Notes: generated by a model not told the origin, from the sequence alone. A stretch of 64,000 nt of DNA from CAYWKS01 sp964458935 (GCA_964458935.1 CAYWKS010000004.1:1-64000); one strand, 5' to 3'. Counted from the first letter of the stretch, positions 1 through 9,225 are shown. Program-made: numbers and translations.

Positions 1-51
1 GGCCTTGGCGCCCTCGATGAACTTAGGGCGGATGGCGTCGATGACGTCCTT
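1..51 (-). other. Continuation of the dnaE reading frame beyond an in-frame stop
   Basis: Reading on in the dnaE frame past the TAG at 54-52 gives KDVIDAIRPKFIEGAKA with no further stop up to the window edge. This is what is expected directly after the conserved 'AISKKK' segment of bacterial PolIII alpha subunits. So the coding frame resumes immediately after the stop, and the gene continues outside the window. The downstream part (rest of the palm/fingers, HhH, OB-fold and C-terminal regions) cannot be seen. Confidence 0.75.
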
Positions 52-2451
52 CTACTTCTTGCTGATCGCATTGATCAGCGTGTACGCGGCGCGGAGCGGG
101 ATGTCGCCCAGCTCGTGGACGATCTGCATCACCTGCTCCTGGTAGATCATGATGCCGTACGTCTCGGCCGTGAACTGCGCGACGATCTCGTGCTGGTCGG
201 GTACGGGCGACCGGCCGTGCTTGCGGTCGTTGTAGTCGGGGATCAGGTCCATCGGCCCGGGGCGGTACAGCGCGTTGGCCGCGATCAGGTCTTCCAGCCG
301 GTCCGGGCTCATCGCCATGAGCAGGTCGCGCATGCCCCCGGATTCAAACTGGAAGATGCCCTTGGTCTGCCCGCGCCGGAACAGGTCGAGCACCTGCTGC
401 GAGTCGTAGGTCAGGCGTTCGAGGTCGAGCGGGTTGGCCGACGGGCTCGGCCCGCCCACGGTCGCCCGGATCGTCGCCGCGTCGAGCGTCGACGCGACCA
501 GGTCCTTGGCGCGCTGAATGATCGACAACGTGCGGAGCCCCAGGAAGTCCATCTTGAGCAGCCCGACCTTCTCGCAGGTCGGCCCGTCCCACTGCGTGAT
601 GGTTTCCTCGCTGCCGGCGGCGCGGTAGAGCGGGACGATGTTGTCCAGCGGTTCGGTGGCGAGCACGACGCCGGCGGCGTGCACCGACGCGTGCCGCGCC
701 ATGCCCTCCAGCCGCTGCGCCGTCGACAGCAGCTTGGCATGCTGCGCGTTGCCGTCGCGCTCGGCGCGCAGGTCCGCCTCGGCCTCAAGCGCCTCGTCGA
801 GCGTGATGTTCAACGTCTCGGGCACAAGCTTGGCGATGCGATCGACCTCGGCGAGCGGGATGTTCAGCACGCGCCCGACGTCGCGGATCGCCGCCTTGGC
901 CTTGAGCGTGCCGAACGTGATGATCTGCGCCACGTGGCCGTACTTGCGCCGCACGTAATCGATCACGGCGGCGCGACCGTCCTGGCAGATGTCGATGTCG
1001 ATGTCGGGGTACTCCGAGCGATCGGGGTCGGTGAACCGCTCGAACAGCAGCCCGTAGTGCACCGGGCAGGCGTTGGAGAGCCCCAGGCAGTAGCCGACCA
1101 TCGTGCCCACGCCCGACCCGCGGGCGTTGGCGGAGATGCCCTGCGAGCGGGCGAAGTTCACGAAATCCCAGCAGATCAGGAAGTAGGCGCTGATGAGCTT
1201 GTCGGCCAGGACGTTGAGCTCACGCTCCAGCCGGGCGCGGATCTCGCCGGTGATCCCGTCGGGCCCGTAGCGCCAGACCGCGCCCGCCTCGGCGAGCAGC
1301 CGCAGCGCCCCGTCGCACGCGGCCTTCAGCTCGTCGCTCGAATCGTGGTCGTGGCGGCTGTCGTACGGATGCAGCTCGAACCGCCCGCAGAACGCCTTGT
1401 ACCACTCGGTCGACCCGACGGGGTGGTCGCAGGAGAAGTCACGGATGAAGCGCCCGGCGTCGTCGGCGTTGGTGCACGCCGCCCGACCCCCGCCGGCCAG
1501 CTCGACCTTGACCACCGGCGCGTGGTTGGCGTTGAAGTCGATCTCGACGTTGCAGCGGTCGGCGATCTTCCGCGTGTTCGCCAGCGCCTCGTCGCCCGCG
1601 CCGTCTTCGTAGCCGCGGAACAGGTCCGCCATCTCCTGCGGGCTCTTGACGTACAGGTCGGTCGGGTAGTGCATCCGCGCCGGGTCGTCCTTGATCTTGC
1701 CCGTGGAGATGCAGATGAGCGAGTCGTGGGCGTCGTGGTCGTCGGCCCGGAGGAAGTGGGCGTCGTTGTCGCAGACCAGCGGCAGGCCCAGCTCCCGCGC
1801 CAGCTTGACCAGCAGCGGGTTGATCGCCTCCTGCTCGGCGATGTGCCGCTGCAATTCGACGAAGAAGCGCGGTCGGCCCTGGTCGTCGGGCGCGAAGGTC
1901 TGCGCGTGCCACTGCGCCTCGGCGATCGCGGCCCGCCAGTGCGCTTCGTCGTTGGTGCGGGCGTACTGCGTGAGGTAATGGGCGAGGCTCGAGCCGAGGT
2001 GCCCGTTGATGGCGATCAGCCCGTCGCGCCATTCGGCGAGCGTCCGCTTGTCCATGCGCGGCTTGTAGTAGAAGCCGTTGAGGAACGCGTCGGAGCTGAG
2101 CTTGAGCAGGTGGGCCCAGCCGACCTGGTTCTCGGCGAGCAGGACGAGGTGGAACCCGCCGTCCTGGATGCCGGTGTAGGTCTTGTCGCGGCGGTCGCCG
2201 GGTCGGCCGTCGGTGTCCGGGGCGACGTAAGCCTCGATGCCGAGGATGGGTTTGACGCCCGCCTTCGTCGCGGCGGTGTAGAACTCGACGGCGGCGTGGA
2301 GGTTGCCGTGGTCGGTGACGGCGACCGCGTCCATGCCCAGCGCCTTCACGCGATCGATCAGCTCGCCGATGCGGTTGGCGCCGTCGAGCAACGAGTATTC
2401 GCTGTGAAGATGCAGGTGGACGAACCGGGCAACGGGCGTGTCGTCAGCCAT
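52..2451 (-). CDS. dnaE: DNA polymerase III alpha subunit, N-terminal part ending at an in-frame TAG
   Basis: This is the replicative polymerase catalytic subunit. It opens with the PHP domain (HLHLHSEYSLLDG, about residues 12-24, then VTDHGNLHA). The polymerase palm follows, with PDIDID at about 482-487 and KMDFLGLRTL at about 633-642. The catalytic aspartates equivalent to E. coli D401, D403 and D555 are therefore all present. The start ATG at 2451 is preceded by GGAAGGAG and puts the PHP motif about 11 residues in; the upstream ATG at 2502 adds an implausible tail. Typical DnaE has about 1,150-1,200 residues; here 799 are read before TAG at 54-52, where a Lys of the conserved SKKK stretch is expected. 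A single A-to-T change in AAG would explain it. A TACACT -10-like box lies at about 2493-2498. Family assignment is firm; whether the stop is real is not known. Confidence 0.93.
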   Translation of the reverse strand: MADDTPVARFVHLHLHSEYSLLDGANRIGELIDRVKALGMDAVAVTDHGNLHAAVEFYTAATKAGVKPILGIEAYVAPDTDGRPGDRRDKTYTGIQDGGFHLVLLAENQVGWAHLLKLSSDAFLNGFYYKPRMDKRTLAEWRDGLIAINGHLGSSLAHYLTQYARTNDEAHWRAAIAEAQWHAQTFAPDDQGRPRFFVELQRHIAEQEAINPLLVKLARELGLPLVCDNDAHFLRADDHDAHDSLICISTGKIKDDPARMHYPTDLYVKSPQEMADLFRGYEDGAGDEALANTRKIADRCNVEIDFNANHAPVVKVELAGGGRAACTNADDAGRFIRDFSCDHPVGSTEWYKAFCGRFELHPYDSRHDHDSSDELKAACDGALRLLAEAGAVWRYGPDGITGEIRARLERELNVLADKLISAYFLICWDFVNFARSQGISANARGSGVGTMVGYCLGLSNACPVHYGLLFERFTDPDRSEYPDIDIDICQDGRAAVIDYVRRKYGHVAQIITFGTLKAKAAIRDVGRVLNIPLAEVDRIAKLVPETLNITLDEALEAEADLRAERDGNAQHAKLLSTAQRLEGMARHASVHAAGVVLATEPLDNIVPLYRAAGSEETITQWDGPTCEKVGLLKMDFLGLRTLSIIQRAKDLVASTLDAATIRATVGGPSPSANPLDLERLTYDSQQVLDLFRRGQTKGIFQFESGGMRDLLMAMSPDRLEDLIAANALYRPGPMDLIPDYNDRKHGRSPVPDQHEIVAQFTAETYGIMIYQEQVMQIVHELGDIPLRAAYTLINAISKK

Positions 2452-2610
2452 CCCTGGCGAGGCTCCTTCCTTGCGAGCGATGCAAGCACTGGAGTGTATC
2501 ACCGGGCGTACCGAACATGGTACGAACAGGTGCGGGGCGGGGATTCGTTTGGCAGCCGGGCGGCGACGCCGCCCCGGTACGACCAGCGTTCCGCCGGGAC
2601 GCGGGTGTGC

Positions 2611-3783
2611 TCAGAACTGATCGATCATGAACGGCGGCTCGCCCGTGAAGGCCAGCGCCAGGTGGGCCAGGTCGTCGGCGGGACCGTCGAGCAGGTCGGC
2701 CGCCTGCATGTCGGCGGGGGTGCAGTGGCCGGTGAAGATGGCGGTCAGCGCGCGAACGTCCAGGGCGATGCGACCGCCGCCGCCGCGCTGGACGGTCGGC
2801 TCGCCTCCGCGCAACGTCAGGACGTATCGGCCGGCGTTGACGGGCATCGTCTCGTCGCGCACGTGGAGGTGAAGCTCGGCGTGGACGGGCGGGTAGCCGC
2901 GCTGGCTCAGGGCCGCCTCGACATCGCACAGCCGCAGCAGCCATTCCTCGATATGCTGCACGCGCGCCGCGTTCTCGCCGATGCACTTACGCAACGGGTC
3001 GTTCATTGCGCCGACCCATTGGACCTCGCGATTGTTCGAGCGATGCTGGTACAACAGGGCCATCGCCCCGCGCACCGCGCGAGGCGTGAGCGCGACCAGG
3101 TCGGCGACCTGCAGGCAACCGTTGTGCCGCTCATGGCACAGCACGGCGTAGCCCTCGGCCTGACCGTCGAACTCGATGCGGTAGATGTGGCGCTGCTTCC
3201 TGGGCGGGTCGACGTGGCGGGCCCAGAACTCATCGCTGCGCGTCAGCGGGCCGTTGTGTCGCGCGGCCCACGCGGCGTAGACCTCGCGCATGACCGTGTC
3301 GTCCCTGCCGGCGCGGACAAGGTCGCAGCCGTCGACGTGCGCCGACGCGAGATGGTCCGGGTCGACCTTCCAGCGGACGACCCAGCCGGCCGGCTCGTAG
3401 CCGACCTTGCGGTAGAAGGTGGGGGTCGAGGCGTACAGCGCGCTCACGGGGGTGTTGCGTTGGCGGCACTGCTGGATGTGGCCGAGCATGAGCGCGCGCC
3501 CGGCGCCGCGGCCGCGGTGTTCGGGGGCGACGGCCACGCCGGCGACGGCGGCGCAGGCGATCACCTTGCCGCCGAAGAACTGGCCGGTCGGCAGCGTATA
3601 CATGCCCGCGGCGACCGCCCCGTTGCAGGCGACCACGTCGGTCTGTTCGATGCTGCGCTGTTCGTACTGGTCGACTTCATCGAGGAATCGCTGCGCGTCC
3701 TCGCCGAACGTCTGGGCGGCGACGTGGCAGTGCTCGATGGTCTGCTCGCGCGTGGCGGGGGTGAAGGTGTAGCTGCTGCTCAC
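2611..3783 (-). CDS. Eis-like GNAT family N-acetyltransferase
   Basis: This 390-residue protein has the layout of the Eis (enhanced intracellular survival) family. An N-terminal GNAT fold contains the acetyl-CoA pyrophosphate loop, seen as VAPEHRGRGAGRALM near residues 86-100. A second GNAT-like region follows, and the C-terminal portion resembles an SCP2-like fold. Eis enzymes acetylate amines on aminoglycosides or lysines; the natural substrate here cannot be told from sequence. The start is GTG at 3783 with GAGGT 8-10 bases upstream. It lies downstream of bioA (57 bp gap) on the same strand, so the two may be cotranscribed. Confidence 0.85.
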   Translation of the reverse strand: MSSSYTFTPATREQTIEHCHVAAQTFGEDAQRFLDEVDQYEQRSIEQTDVVACNGAVAAGMYTLPTGQFFGGKVIACAAVAGVAVAPEHRGRGAGRALMLGHIQQCRQRNTPVSALYASTPTFYRKVGYEPAGWVVRWKVDPDHLASAHVDGCDLVRAGRDDTVMREVYAAWAARHNGPLTRSDEFWARHVDPPRKQRHIYRIEFDGQAEGYAVLCHERHNGCLQVADLVALTPRAVRGAMALLYQHRSNNREVQWVGAMNDPLRKCIGENAARVQHIEEWLLRLCDVEAALSQRGYPPVHAELHLHVRDETMPVNAGRYVLTLRGGEPTVQRGGGGRIALDVRALTAIFTGHCTPADMQAADLLDGPADDLAHLALAFTGEPPFMIDQF

Positions 3784-3840
3784 GACTTGTACCTCAGTGA
3801 TGGGCCGCCAAGTCCCGATTGGTGTTCCTGGCGCTGCCTC

Positions 3841-5319
3841 CTACTCCGGTGCGTGCTCGGCGATTGTATCGACGACGGCGGCGGCCAACTCGTCGAGGTG
3901 CGCGTCGCTCATGGCCGGTGGGGGCATGAGCACGATCACGTTACCCAGGGGGCGCACGATCACGCCGCGCGATCGTGCCGCGTCGCAGATCTCGTAAGCC
4001 CAGCGCGGGCGGTGGGCGTGGGGGTCGGGGGTCTCGCCGAAGTCGCCGAGTTCCGACCCGCCGCTGGGATCGCCCGAGAGCCATGTCCCGCCGCCGCTGC
4101 CGGGCGGGCCGATCTCGATCCCGGCCATCAGGCCGCGCTGCCGCACGTCGAGCACGTGCGCGAACCTCCGGGGGTCGCGGAGCGGATCGAGCCCGCGTGC
4201 GAGGCGTTCGGCCTTGCCGGGCAGAGCCTCGACCAGCCCCGAGTCGATCAGCAGGTCGATCGACGCCAGCGCCGCGGCGCACGCCAGCGGATTGCCCGTG
4301 AACGTGTGGCCGTGATAAAGGGTCTTGAACTCGTGGAGCTCGCCTTCGAAGCTCTCGGCGATCTCGTCGGTGCACAGGGTCGCGGCGAGCGGCAGGTACC
4401 CGCCGCTGAGCCCCTTGCCCAGCGCCATGAGGTCGGGCTCGACGCCCTCGTGCTCGCAGGCGAACAGCCTGCCGGTCCGGCCGAACCCGGTGGCGACCTC
4501 GTCGGCGATCAGCAGCGAGCCGTGCTTGCGGCACAGGTCCGCCACGCCCCGCAGGTACCCCGGCGGCTGGACGCGGATGCCCGCGGCGCCCTGGACCAGC
4601 GGCTCAACCACGATCGCCGCGACGGTCTCGCCCAGCTCGGCCAGCCGCGCATCGAGCGCCGCCAGCGCCGCGTCCCGCACGGCGTTGCACACCGCCGGGT
4701 CTTCGAGCGGCCAGGTGCGGGCGGCGGCGGCGTCATGCCCCGCGCCGGGGCCGCCCAGGCGCGGCTCCGGGGGCGGGATGAACTCGGTGTGGAAGACCAT
4801 CGACTGGAACGGGCGGTGGAACAGGTCGCTGTAGCCGATGCTCATCGCGCCGGTCGTGTCGCCGTGGTACGCCCCTTCGAGCGCGACGAAGCGGTTGCGT
4901 TGCGGCTGGCCGCGGTGATGCCAGTGCCCGACGGCCATCTTGAACGCGACCTCCGTCGCGGTCGCGCCGGCGTCGGAGTAGAAGACCTTGCTCAGCCCGC
5001 CGGGCGCGATGGCGGCGAGTCGCCCGGCCAGCTCCGCCGACGGCACGTTCACCAGCCCCAGCAGCGTCGAGTGCGCGATCCGGTCGAGCTGGTCGCGGAT
5101 GGCGTGGTCGATCGCCGGCACCCGGTGCCCGTGCACGTTGCACCACAGCGAACCGACGCCGTCGAGGTAGCGGCGGCCACGGGCGTCGATCAGACAATCG
5201 CCCTCGCCGGCGACGATCACCGGCGGGTCGTGCTCACGCCACTGCCGCATCGGCGTGAACGGGTGCCACACGTGCGCCCGGTCGAGCGCGACGATCCGTT
5301 GGATGCGATCTTCATCCAT
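3841..5319 (-). CDS. bioA: Adenosylmethionine-8-amino-7-oxononanoate aminotransferase
   Basis: This is a PLP-dependent class III aminotransferase that makes 7,8-diaminononanoate in biotin synthesis using S-adenosylmethionine as amino donor. The BioA-type opening HVWHPFTPM is at about residues 16-24, YHGDT at 151-155, the PLP-phenol Asp in IADEVATGFGRTG at about 273, and the Schiff-base lysine in ALGKGLSGG at K302. At 492 residues it is longer than the usual ~430; the extra length includes a Gly/Ser-rich loop after LMAGIEIG. ATG at 5319 is chosen because it directly precedes the conserved start; an ATG at 5352 is an alternative. No other bio genes are nearby. tRNA-Glu lies 73 bp upstream. Confidence 0.92.
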   Translation of the reverse strand: MDEDRIQRIVALDRAHVWHPFTPMRQWREHDPPVIVAGEGDCLIDARGRRYLDGVGSLWCNVHGHRVPAIDHAIRDQLDRIAHSTLLGLVNVPSAELAGRLAAIAPGGLSKVFYSDAGATATEVAFKMAVGHWHHRGQPQRNRFVALEGAYHGDTTGAMSIGYSDLFHRPFQSMVFHTEFIPPPEPRLGGPGAGHDAAAARTWPLEDPAVCNAVRDAALAALDARLAELGETVAAIVVEPLVQGAAGIRVQPPGYLRGVADLCRKHGSLLIADEVATGFGRTGRLFACEHEGVEPDLMALGKGLSGGYLPLAATLCTDEIAESFEGELHEFKTLYHGHTFTGNPLACAAALASIDLLIDSGLVEALPGKAERLARGLDPLRDPRRFAHVLDVRQRGLMAGIEIGPPGSGGGTWLSGDPSGGSELGDFGETPDPHAHRPRWAYEICDAARSRGVIVRPLGNVIVLMPPPAMSDAHLDELAAAVVDTIAEHAPE

Positions 5320-5392
5320 GAATAGCTCGTTGCTCGAAGCTCGAATTTGCATCTGCGGATGGCCCCCATGGCCATGCCGGCCGTGGAGGCAA

Positions 5393-5467
5393 TACCCCCA
5401 ACGGGATTTGAACCCGTGTCTCCACCGTGAAAGGGTGGTGTCCTGGGCCAGGCTAGACGATAGGGGC
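5393..5467 (-). tRNA. tRNA-Glu (anticodon TTC)
   Basis: A full cloverleaf can be folded on the minus strand. The acceptor arm GCCCCTA pairs with TGGGGGT, the anticodon stem CCACC/GGTGG encloses loop CTTTCAC (anticodon TTC, bases 5431-5429), and the T arm ACGGG-TTCAAAT-CCCGT is canonical. The discriminator is A at 5393, and CCA is not encoded (TTG follows). Confidence 0.95.
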
Positions 5468-5487
5468 GTCGCCGCGTGGAACGGGAA

Positions 5488-5538
5488 ATTGTAGCGGTTG
5501 GCCGTGCCATGACAACCGGCGGTTGGGGGCCTTATCAT
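5488..5538. promoter_or_regulatory. Back-to-back promoters for tRNA-Glu (-) and the MDR oxidoreductase (+)
   Basis: On the minus strand, TTGTCA (5515-5510), a 16-base spacer and TACAAT (5493-5488) form a near-consensus vegetative promoter about 20 bases before tRNA-Glu. On the plus strand, ATGACA (5509-5514), an 18-base spacer and TATCAT (5533-5538) point at the gene starting at 5580. The two -35 boxes overlap on opposite strands. Confidence 0.6.
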
Positions 5539-5579
5539 GCGGCTCGCGCCACGCCCCCCAACGACAGAAAGCCTCGCGC

Positions 5580-6614
5580 ATGTACAAGATCGTCGTCAAT
5601 GAATTCGGACCCGTCGAGAACCTCACGGTCACCGAGGCCCAGACGCCCGAGCCCGGCCCGGGCCAGGTGCTCGTGCGGATGACCAGCATCGGGATGAACC
5701 ACGCCGAGCTGATGGCACGCCGAGGCGAGTACAAGATCGCCTCGGGCGACCCGCCGTTCGTCCCCGGACTCGAAGGCGGCGGCGTGGTCGAGGCGGTCGG
5801 CCCGGACGTCACCCCGCTGCGACCCGGCGACCGCGTGATCCTCGCCCTCGACGCCCCCCGCCGCGCGCTCGGCGGCGAAGGCACCTACCAGTCGCACTAC
5901 CTCACCACCGCCGACAAGCTCGTGCTCGCGCCCGACGGCATCCCCGACCAATGCCTGGGCGCGCTGTGGCTGGCCTACCTCACCGCCTGGGGCTGCCTCG
6001 TCTGGAAGCAGAACCTCCAGCCGGGCCAGAACGTGCTCATCCCCGCCGCCAGCAGCAGCGTCGGCCTCGCCGCCGCCCAGCTCTGCAAGGACATCGGCGC
6101 CACCGCGATCGGCACCACCACCAGCCCCGACAAGGTCGATCGGCTCCGGCAGATGCCCGAGGCGATGTTCGACCACATCGTCGTCACAAGCGATCGCGGG
6201 CTCGCCGACGAACCGGCCCAGCCCTGGTGGGACCGGGTCAAACAGATCACCGGCGACCGGCGCTGCGACGTGATCTTCGACCCCGTCGGCGCCGGGGCGT
6301 TCGTCAACAGCGAGATCCGGCTGCTCGGCCGCGGCGGGACGCTGTGGGTCTACGGGCTGTTGGGCCAGACCGGCACGGTCGACCTGTCGCCGCTGATCCG
6401 GTTGTTCGCGTCGGTCCGCGGGTGGGCGCTGACGGAACTGGCGATGCACGGCGGCGAGCCGCTCGCCCAGGGCTACCAGCACGTGCTCGACCGCATCGCC
6501 GACGGCCGGTATAAGCTCCCCGTCGCCGACACCTTCAACCTCCGCGACGTGCAGCACGCCCACGCCGAGATGGAAAAGGCCAGGCACATCGGCAAGCTCG
6601 TGCTGATCCCCTAG
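5580..6614 (+). CDS. Zinc-type alcohol dehydrogenase / quinone oxidoreductase-like MDR protein
   Basis: A 344-residue medium-chain dehydrogenase/reductase. The GroES-like N-terminal half carries GMNHAELMARRGEY and the PFVPGLEGGGVVEAVG segment typical of the family. The Rossmann half carries VLIPAASSSVGLAAAQL (nucleotide-binding turn) and a GTTTSPDKVDRL segment, which suggests NADPH preference as in quinone oxidoreductases. The structural-zinc cysteine cluster of true zinc ADHs is not seen, so a zinc-independent quinone or enone reductase is more likely; the substrate is unknown. ATG at 5580 is chosen by homology to the family N-terminus; the reading frame is open further upstream but through the promoter. 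It stands alone, 85 bp before zwf. Confidence 0.85.
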   Translation: MYKIVVNEFGPVENLTVTEAQTPEPGPGQVLVRMTSIGMNHAELMARRGEYKIASGDPPFVPGLEGGGVVEAVGPDVTPLRPGDRVILALDAPRRALGGEGTYQSHYLTTADKLVLAPDGIPDQCLGALWLAYLTAWGCLVWKQNLQPGQNVLIPAASSSVGLAAAQLCKDIGATAIGTTTSPDKVDRLRQMPEAMFDHIVVTSDRGLADEPAQPWWDRVKQITGDRRCDVIFDPVGAGAFVNSEIRLLGRGGTLWVYGLLGQTGTVDLSPLIRLFASVRGWALTELAMHGGEPLAQGYQHVLDRIADGRYKLPVADTFNLRDVQHAHAEMEKARHIGKLVLIP

Positions 6615-6687
6615 CCCCGGCTACCCCGGCGAGGGCGGGCCCGCCCCGGCGACCGCGCCGGCATGGTGCCCGGACGCCGGCGACCTC

Positions 6688-6693
6688 TAGGAT
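6688..6693 (+). promoter_or_regulatory. -10 box (TAGGAT) placing the zwf transcript start at its ATG
   Basis: TAGGAT ends six bases before ATG 6700, so the first transcribed base would be at or next to the A of the start codon. There is no Shine-Dalgarno sequence. No good -35 is visible. Confidence 0.45.
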
Positions 6694-6699
6694 ACGCTC

Positions 6700-8253
6700 A
6701 TGAACCACGACCCCGCCGACCCCTGCCTGATCGTGATCTTTGGCGCGTCGGGCGACCTGACGAAGCGCAAGCTCGTGCCGGCGCTGTACGACCTGTGCCG
6801 TCGCGGCGAGTTGCCGGCCGACTGCGGCGTCGTCGGCGTCTCGCGCTCACCCATGACCGACGAGCAGTTCCGCGATCAGATGGAGCCGTGGTGCCGCAAG
6901 GACCCGCACTTCACGCCGGACTCCTGGCAGCGGTTCCGCGGCCGGCTGCACTACGAACCGGCCGACGCCACCCAGCCCGAGGCGTTCGGCGCGATCTCGG
7001 CGCGGCTGGCGACGCTCAGCGCCGAGCACAACACCCGCGACAACGTGCTGTTCTACCTCTCCGTGGCCCCGCACCTGTACGAGCCGATCATCGTCAACAT
7101 CGGCGCCGCCGGTCTGGTCACCGAGGGCAAGCGGTGGTGCTCGATCAACCGCGACCGCGCCCCGTGGCAGCGGATCATCGTCGAGAAGCCGTTCGGCCAC
7201 GATATCGAGTCGGCGGCGCACCTCAACCGCGTGCTCGGCCGGGTCTTCGAGGAAGAGTCGATCTACCGCATCGACCATTACCTGGGCAAGCAGACCGTGC
7301 AGAACCTGCTGGTGTTCCGCTTCGCCAACGCCATCTGGGAGCCGCTGTGGAATCGCCAGTACGTCGACCACGTCCAGATCACCGCCACCGAGACGGTGGG
7401 CGTGGAGGGCCGCGGCGGCTTCTACGAGCAGGCCGGCGCCATGCGCGACATGATCCAGTCTCACCTGCTTCAGGTCATGGCGATGGTCGCCATGGAGCCG
7501 CCCAACTCCACCCGCGCCGCCGACCTCCGCGTCGAGCAGCGCAAGGTCCTCCAGGCCGTCCGCCCGATCGATCCCGCCCGCGTGCCCGACCTCGCCGTCC
7601 GCGCCCAGTACGCCCCCGGCGAGATCGACGGCGACGCCCTGACCGCCTACCGCGATGAGCCCGGCGTCGACCCGCAAAGCCAGATCGACACCTTCGCCGC
7701 GATCAAGCTCCACGTCGACAACTGGCGCTGGCGCGACGTGCCGTTCTTCCTCCGAACCGGCAAGGCCATGCGACGCAAGCTCACCCAGATCGTCATCACC
7801 TTCAAGCCCACGCCCCACTGCCTGTTCGCCTCGACCGAGGGTTGCTCGCCGCCGCGGCCCAATCGGCTGGTCATCAACGTCCAGCCCGACGAAGGCATCA
7901 GCCTGCGCTTCGAGGGCAAGGTCCCCGGGCAGGACATGGCCATCCGCTCGGCCGTCATGGACTTCGACTTCGCCGAGCAGTTCGGCGGCGAAAGCCCCGA
8001 GGCCTACGCCCACCTCCTGCTCGACGCCGTCGAAGGCGACCAGGCCCTGTTCAAGGACCGCCACGAGATCGAGGCCGCCTGGCACATCGTGCAGCCCGTC
8101 CTCCGCCACTGGGCCGATCACCCCCTCGATCGCCTGCCCGAATACCCCGCCGGGTCGTGGGGACCGCCCGAGGCCGATCGCCTCATCGAAGTCTACGGCG
8201 ATTGGCGCAACCCCGAGGGCGAAGTCTCCCGATCCAAGTACATCCAACGCTGA
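6700..8253 (+). CDS. zwf: Glucose-6-phosphate 1-dehydrogenase
   Basis: Catalyses the first, NADP-reducing step of the oxidative pentose phosphate pathway: glucose 6-phosphate to 6-phosphogluconolactone. The N-terminal Rossmann fold has FGASGDLTKRKL at residues 14-25. EKPFG is at 162-166, and the family signature RIDHYLGKQ at 190-198 includes the substrate-binding lysine K197 and catalytic-site histidine. The length of 517 matches the usual ~490-515. The next gene, 28 bp downstream on the same strand, encodes the enzyme for the following reaction, so the pair forms a functional operon. Confidence 0.97.
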   Translation: MNHDPADPCLIVIFGASGDLTKRKLVPALYDLCRRGELPADCGVVGVSRSPMTDEQFRDQMEPWCRKDPHFTPDSWQRFRGRLHYEPADATQPEAFGAISARLATLSAEHNTRDNVLFYLSVAPHLYEPIIVNIGAAGLVTEGKRWCSINRDRAPWQRIIVEKPFGHDIESAAHLNRVLGRVFEEESIYRIDHYLGKQTVQNLLVFRFANAIWEPLWNRQYVDHVQITATETVGVEGRGGFYEQAGAMRDMIQSHLLQVMAMVAMEPPNSTRAADLRVEQRKVLQAVRPIDPARVPDLAVRAQYAPGEIDGDALTAYRDEPGVDPQSQIDTFAAIKLHVDNWRWRDVPFFLRTGKAMRRKLTQIVITFKPTPHCLFASTEGCSPPRPNRLVINVQPDEGISLRFEGKVPGQDMAIRSAVMDFDFAEQFGGESPEAYAHLLLDAVEGDQALFKDRHEIEAAWHIVQPVLRHWADHPLDRLPEYPAGSWGPPEADRLIEVYGDWRNPEGEVSRSKYIQR

Positions 8254-8281
8254 GCACCCCACCCCAATCCCGAACCCGACC

Positions 8282-9046
8282 ATGCACATCCCACCGCACC
8301 TGACCGGCCTGCCGGGCCGCATCGTCATCGACCCCGACGTCGACGACCTCGTCGATGACCTCGCCACGGACCTCGTGCTCCACGCCGGCCGTTGCGCCGC
8401 CCGACGCGGCGCCTTCCACCTCGCCCTGTCCGGCGGGTCCACCCCCGTCCGCCTGTTCCGCCGGCTCGTCACCGACCCACGCTTCCGCGCCCTGCCTTGG
8501 CACGATACCCACGTCTGGATGGTCGACGATCGCTGCGTCCCCGCCCACCACGACAAGAGCAACTGGCGGCTGCTCCGCGAAAACCTGCTCGACCACGTCA
8601 CCACACCCGCGGAACAGCAGCACGCCATGCCCGTCCTCCAGCCCGACGGCGACCACGCCTACGAACGCGACCTCCGCGATGCCCTGACCATCCGCGACGC
8701 CCGCGGCATCCCCCGACTCGACCACGTCCTGCTCGGCATGGGCGACGACGGCCACACCGCCTCGCTGTTCCCACAGACCGGCGCGCTCGTCGAAACCCGG
8801 CGACTCGTCGTCTTCAACGACGGTGAACGCGTCGTCGCACCCCGGCCCCGAATGACCATGACCTACCCGCTCATCAACGCCGCCCGACGCATCGACATCC
8901 TCATCGCCGGTGTCTCCAAGGCCGACGCCCTCCGCCGCGTCGCCGCCTGCGAAGGCGCTACCCCCGAACTGCCCATCACCGCGATCTGCCCCGGCCACCC
9001 CGACGCCGACTTGACCTGGTACCTCGACGCCGCCGCCGCAGGATGA
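8282..9046 (+). CDS. pgl: 6-phosphogluconolactonase
   Basis: Hydrolyses 6-phosphoglucono-lactone to 6-phosphogluconate, directly after Zwf. This 254-residue protein of the NagB/SOL/DevB type has the phosphate-binding ALSGGSTPVRLF near residues 42-53, the conserved DDR(C)VP segment at about 82-87, and LGMGDDGHTASLFP near 145-158, which includes the expected catalytic-site residues. ATG 8282 lies 28 bp after zwf. No Shine-Dalgarno is evident, which suggests translation by coupling or another mechanism. Confidence 0.95.
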   Translation: MHIPPHLTGLPGRIVIDPDVDDLVDDLATDLVLHAGRCAARRGAFHLALSGGSTPVRLFRRLVTDPRFRALPWHDTHVWMVDDRCVPAHHDKSNWRLLRENLLDHVTTPAEQQHAMPVLQPDGDHAYERDLRDALTIRDARGIPRLDHVLLGMGDDGHTASLFPQTGALVETRRLVVFNDGERVVAPRPRMTMTYPLINAARRIDILIAGVSKADALRRVAACEGATPELPITAICPGHPDADLTWYLDAAAAG

Positions 9047-9145
9047 ACCCGACGCCGCGCCGGCACCGCCCGCGGCACGTCATGTCGCCTGCCCCCGCCA
9101 CAAAGACCCGCACCCCCGGGCCCTCGCCACCGACCCAGCCCCGCG

Positions 9146-9151
9146 TACAAT
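9146..9151 (+). promoter_or_regulatory. Candidate -10 box (TACAAT) for the SGNH esterase gene
   Basis: A perfect-type TACAAT lies 75 bases before ATG 9226, in the 179-bp gap after pgl. No convincing -35 accompanies it. It would give a leader of roughly 65-70 bases carrying GGAAG near 9211. Confidence 0.35.
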
Positions 9152-9225
9152 GCACCCGCAACACGACGCGCGGCGTTCACGCACCCGGTGGTGCACCACG
9201 CCTCGGCCCTGGAAGAACCGCCACG

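Noticed and set aside
115..5325. A 1,736-codon open frame on the plus strand antisense to dnaE, the Eis-like gene and bioA.
   Set aside because: Stop-free antisense frames are common in very GC-rich DNA; its translation is low-complexity (Arg, Ala, Val, Gly, His) and three well-supported genes run opposite.
6847..8628. A 593-codon frame antisense to zwf and pgl.
   Set aside because: Mirror of well-conserved genes, no family features, biased composition.
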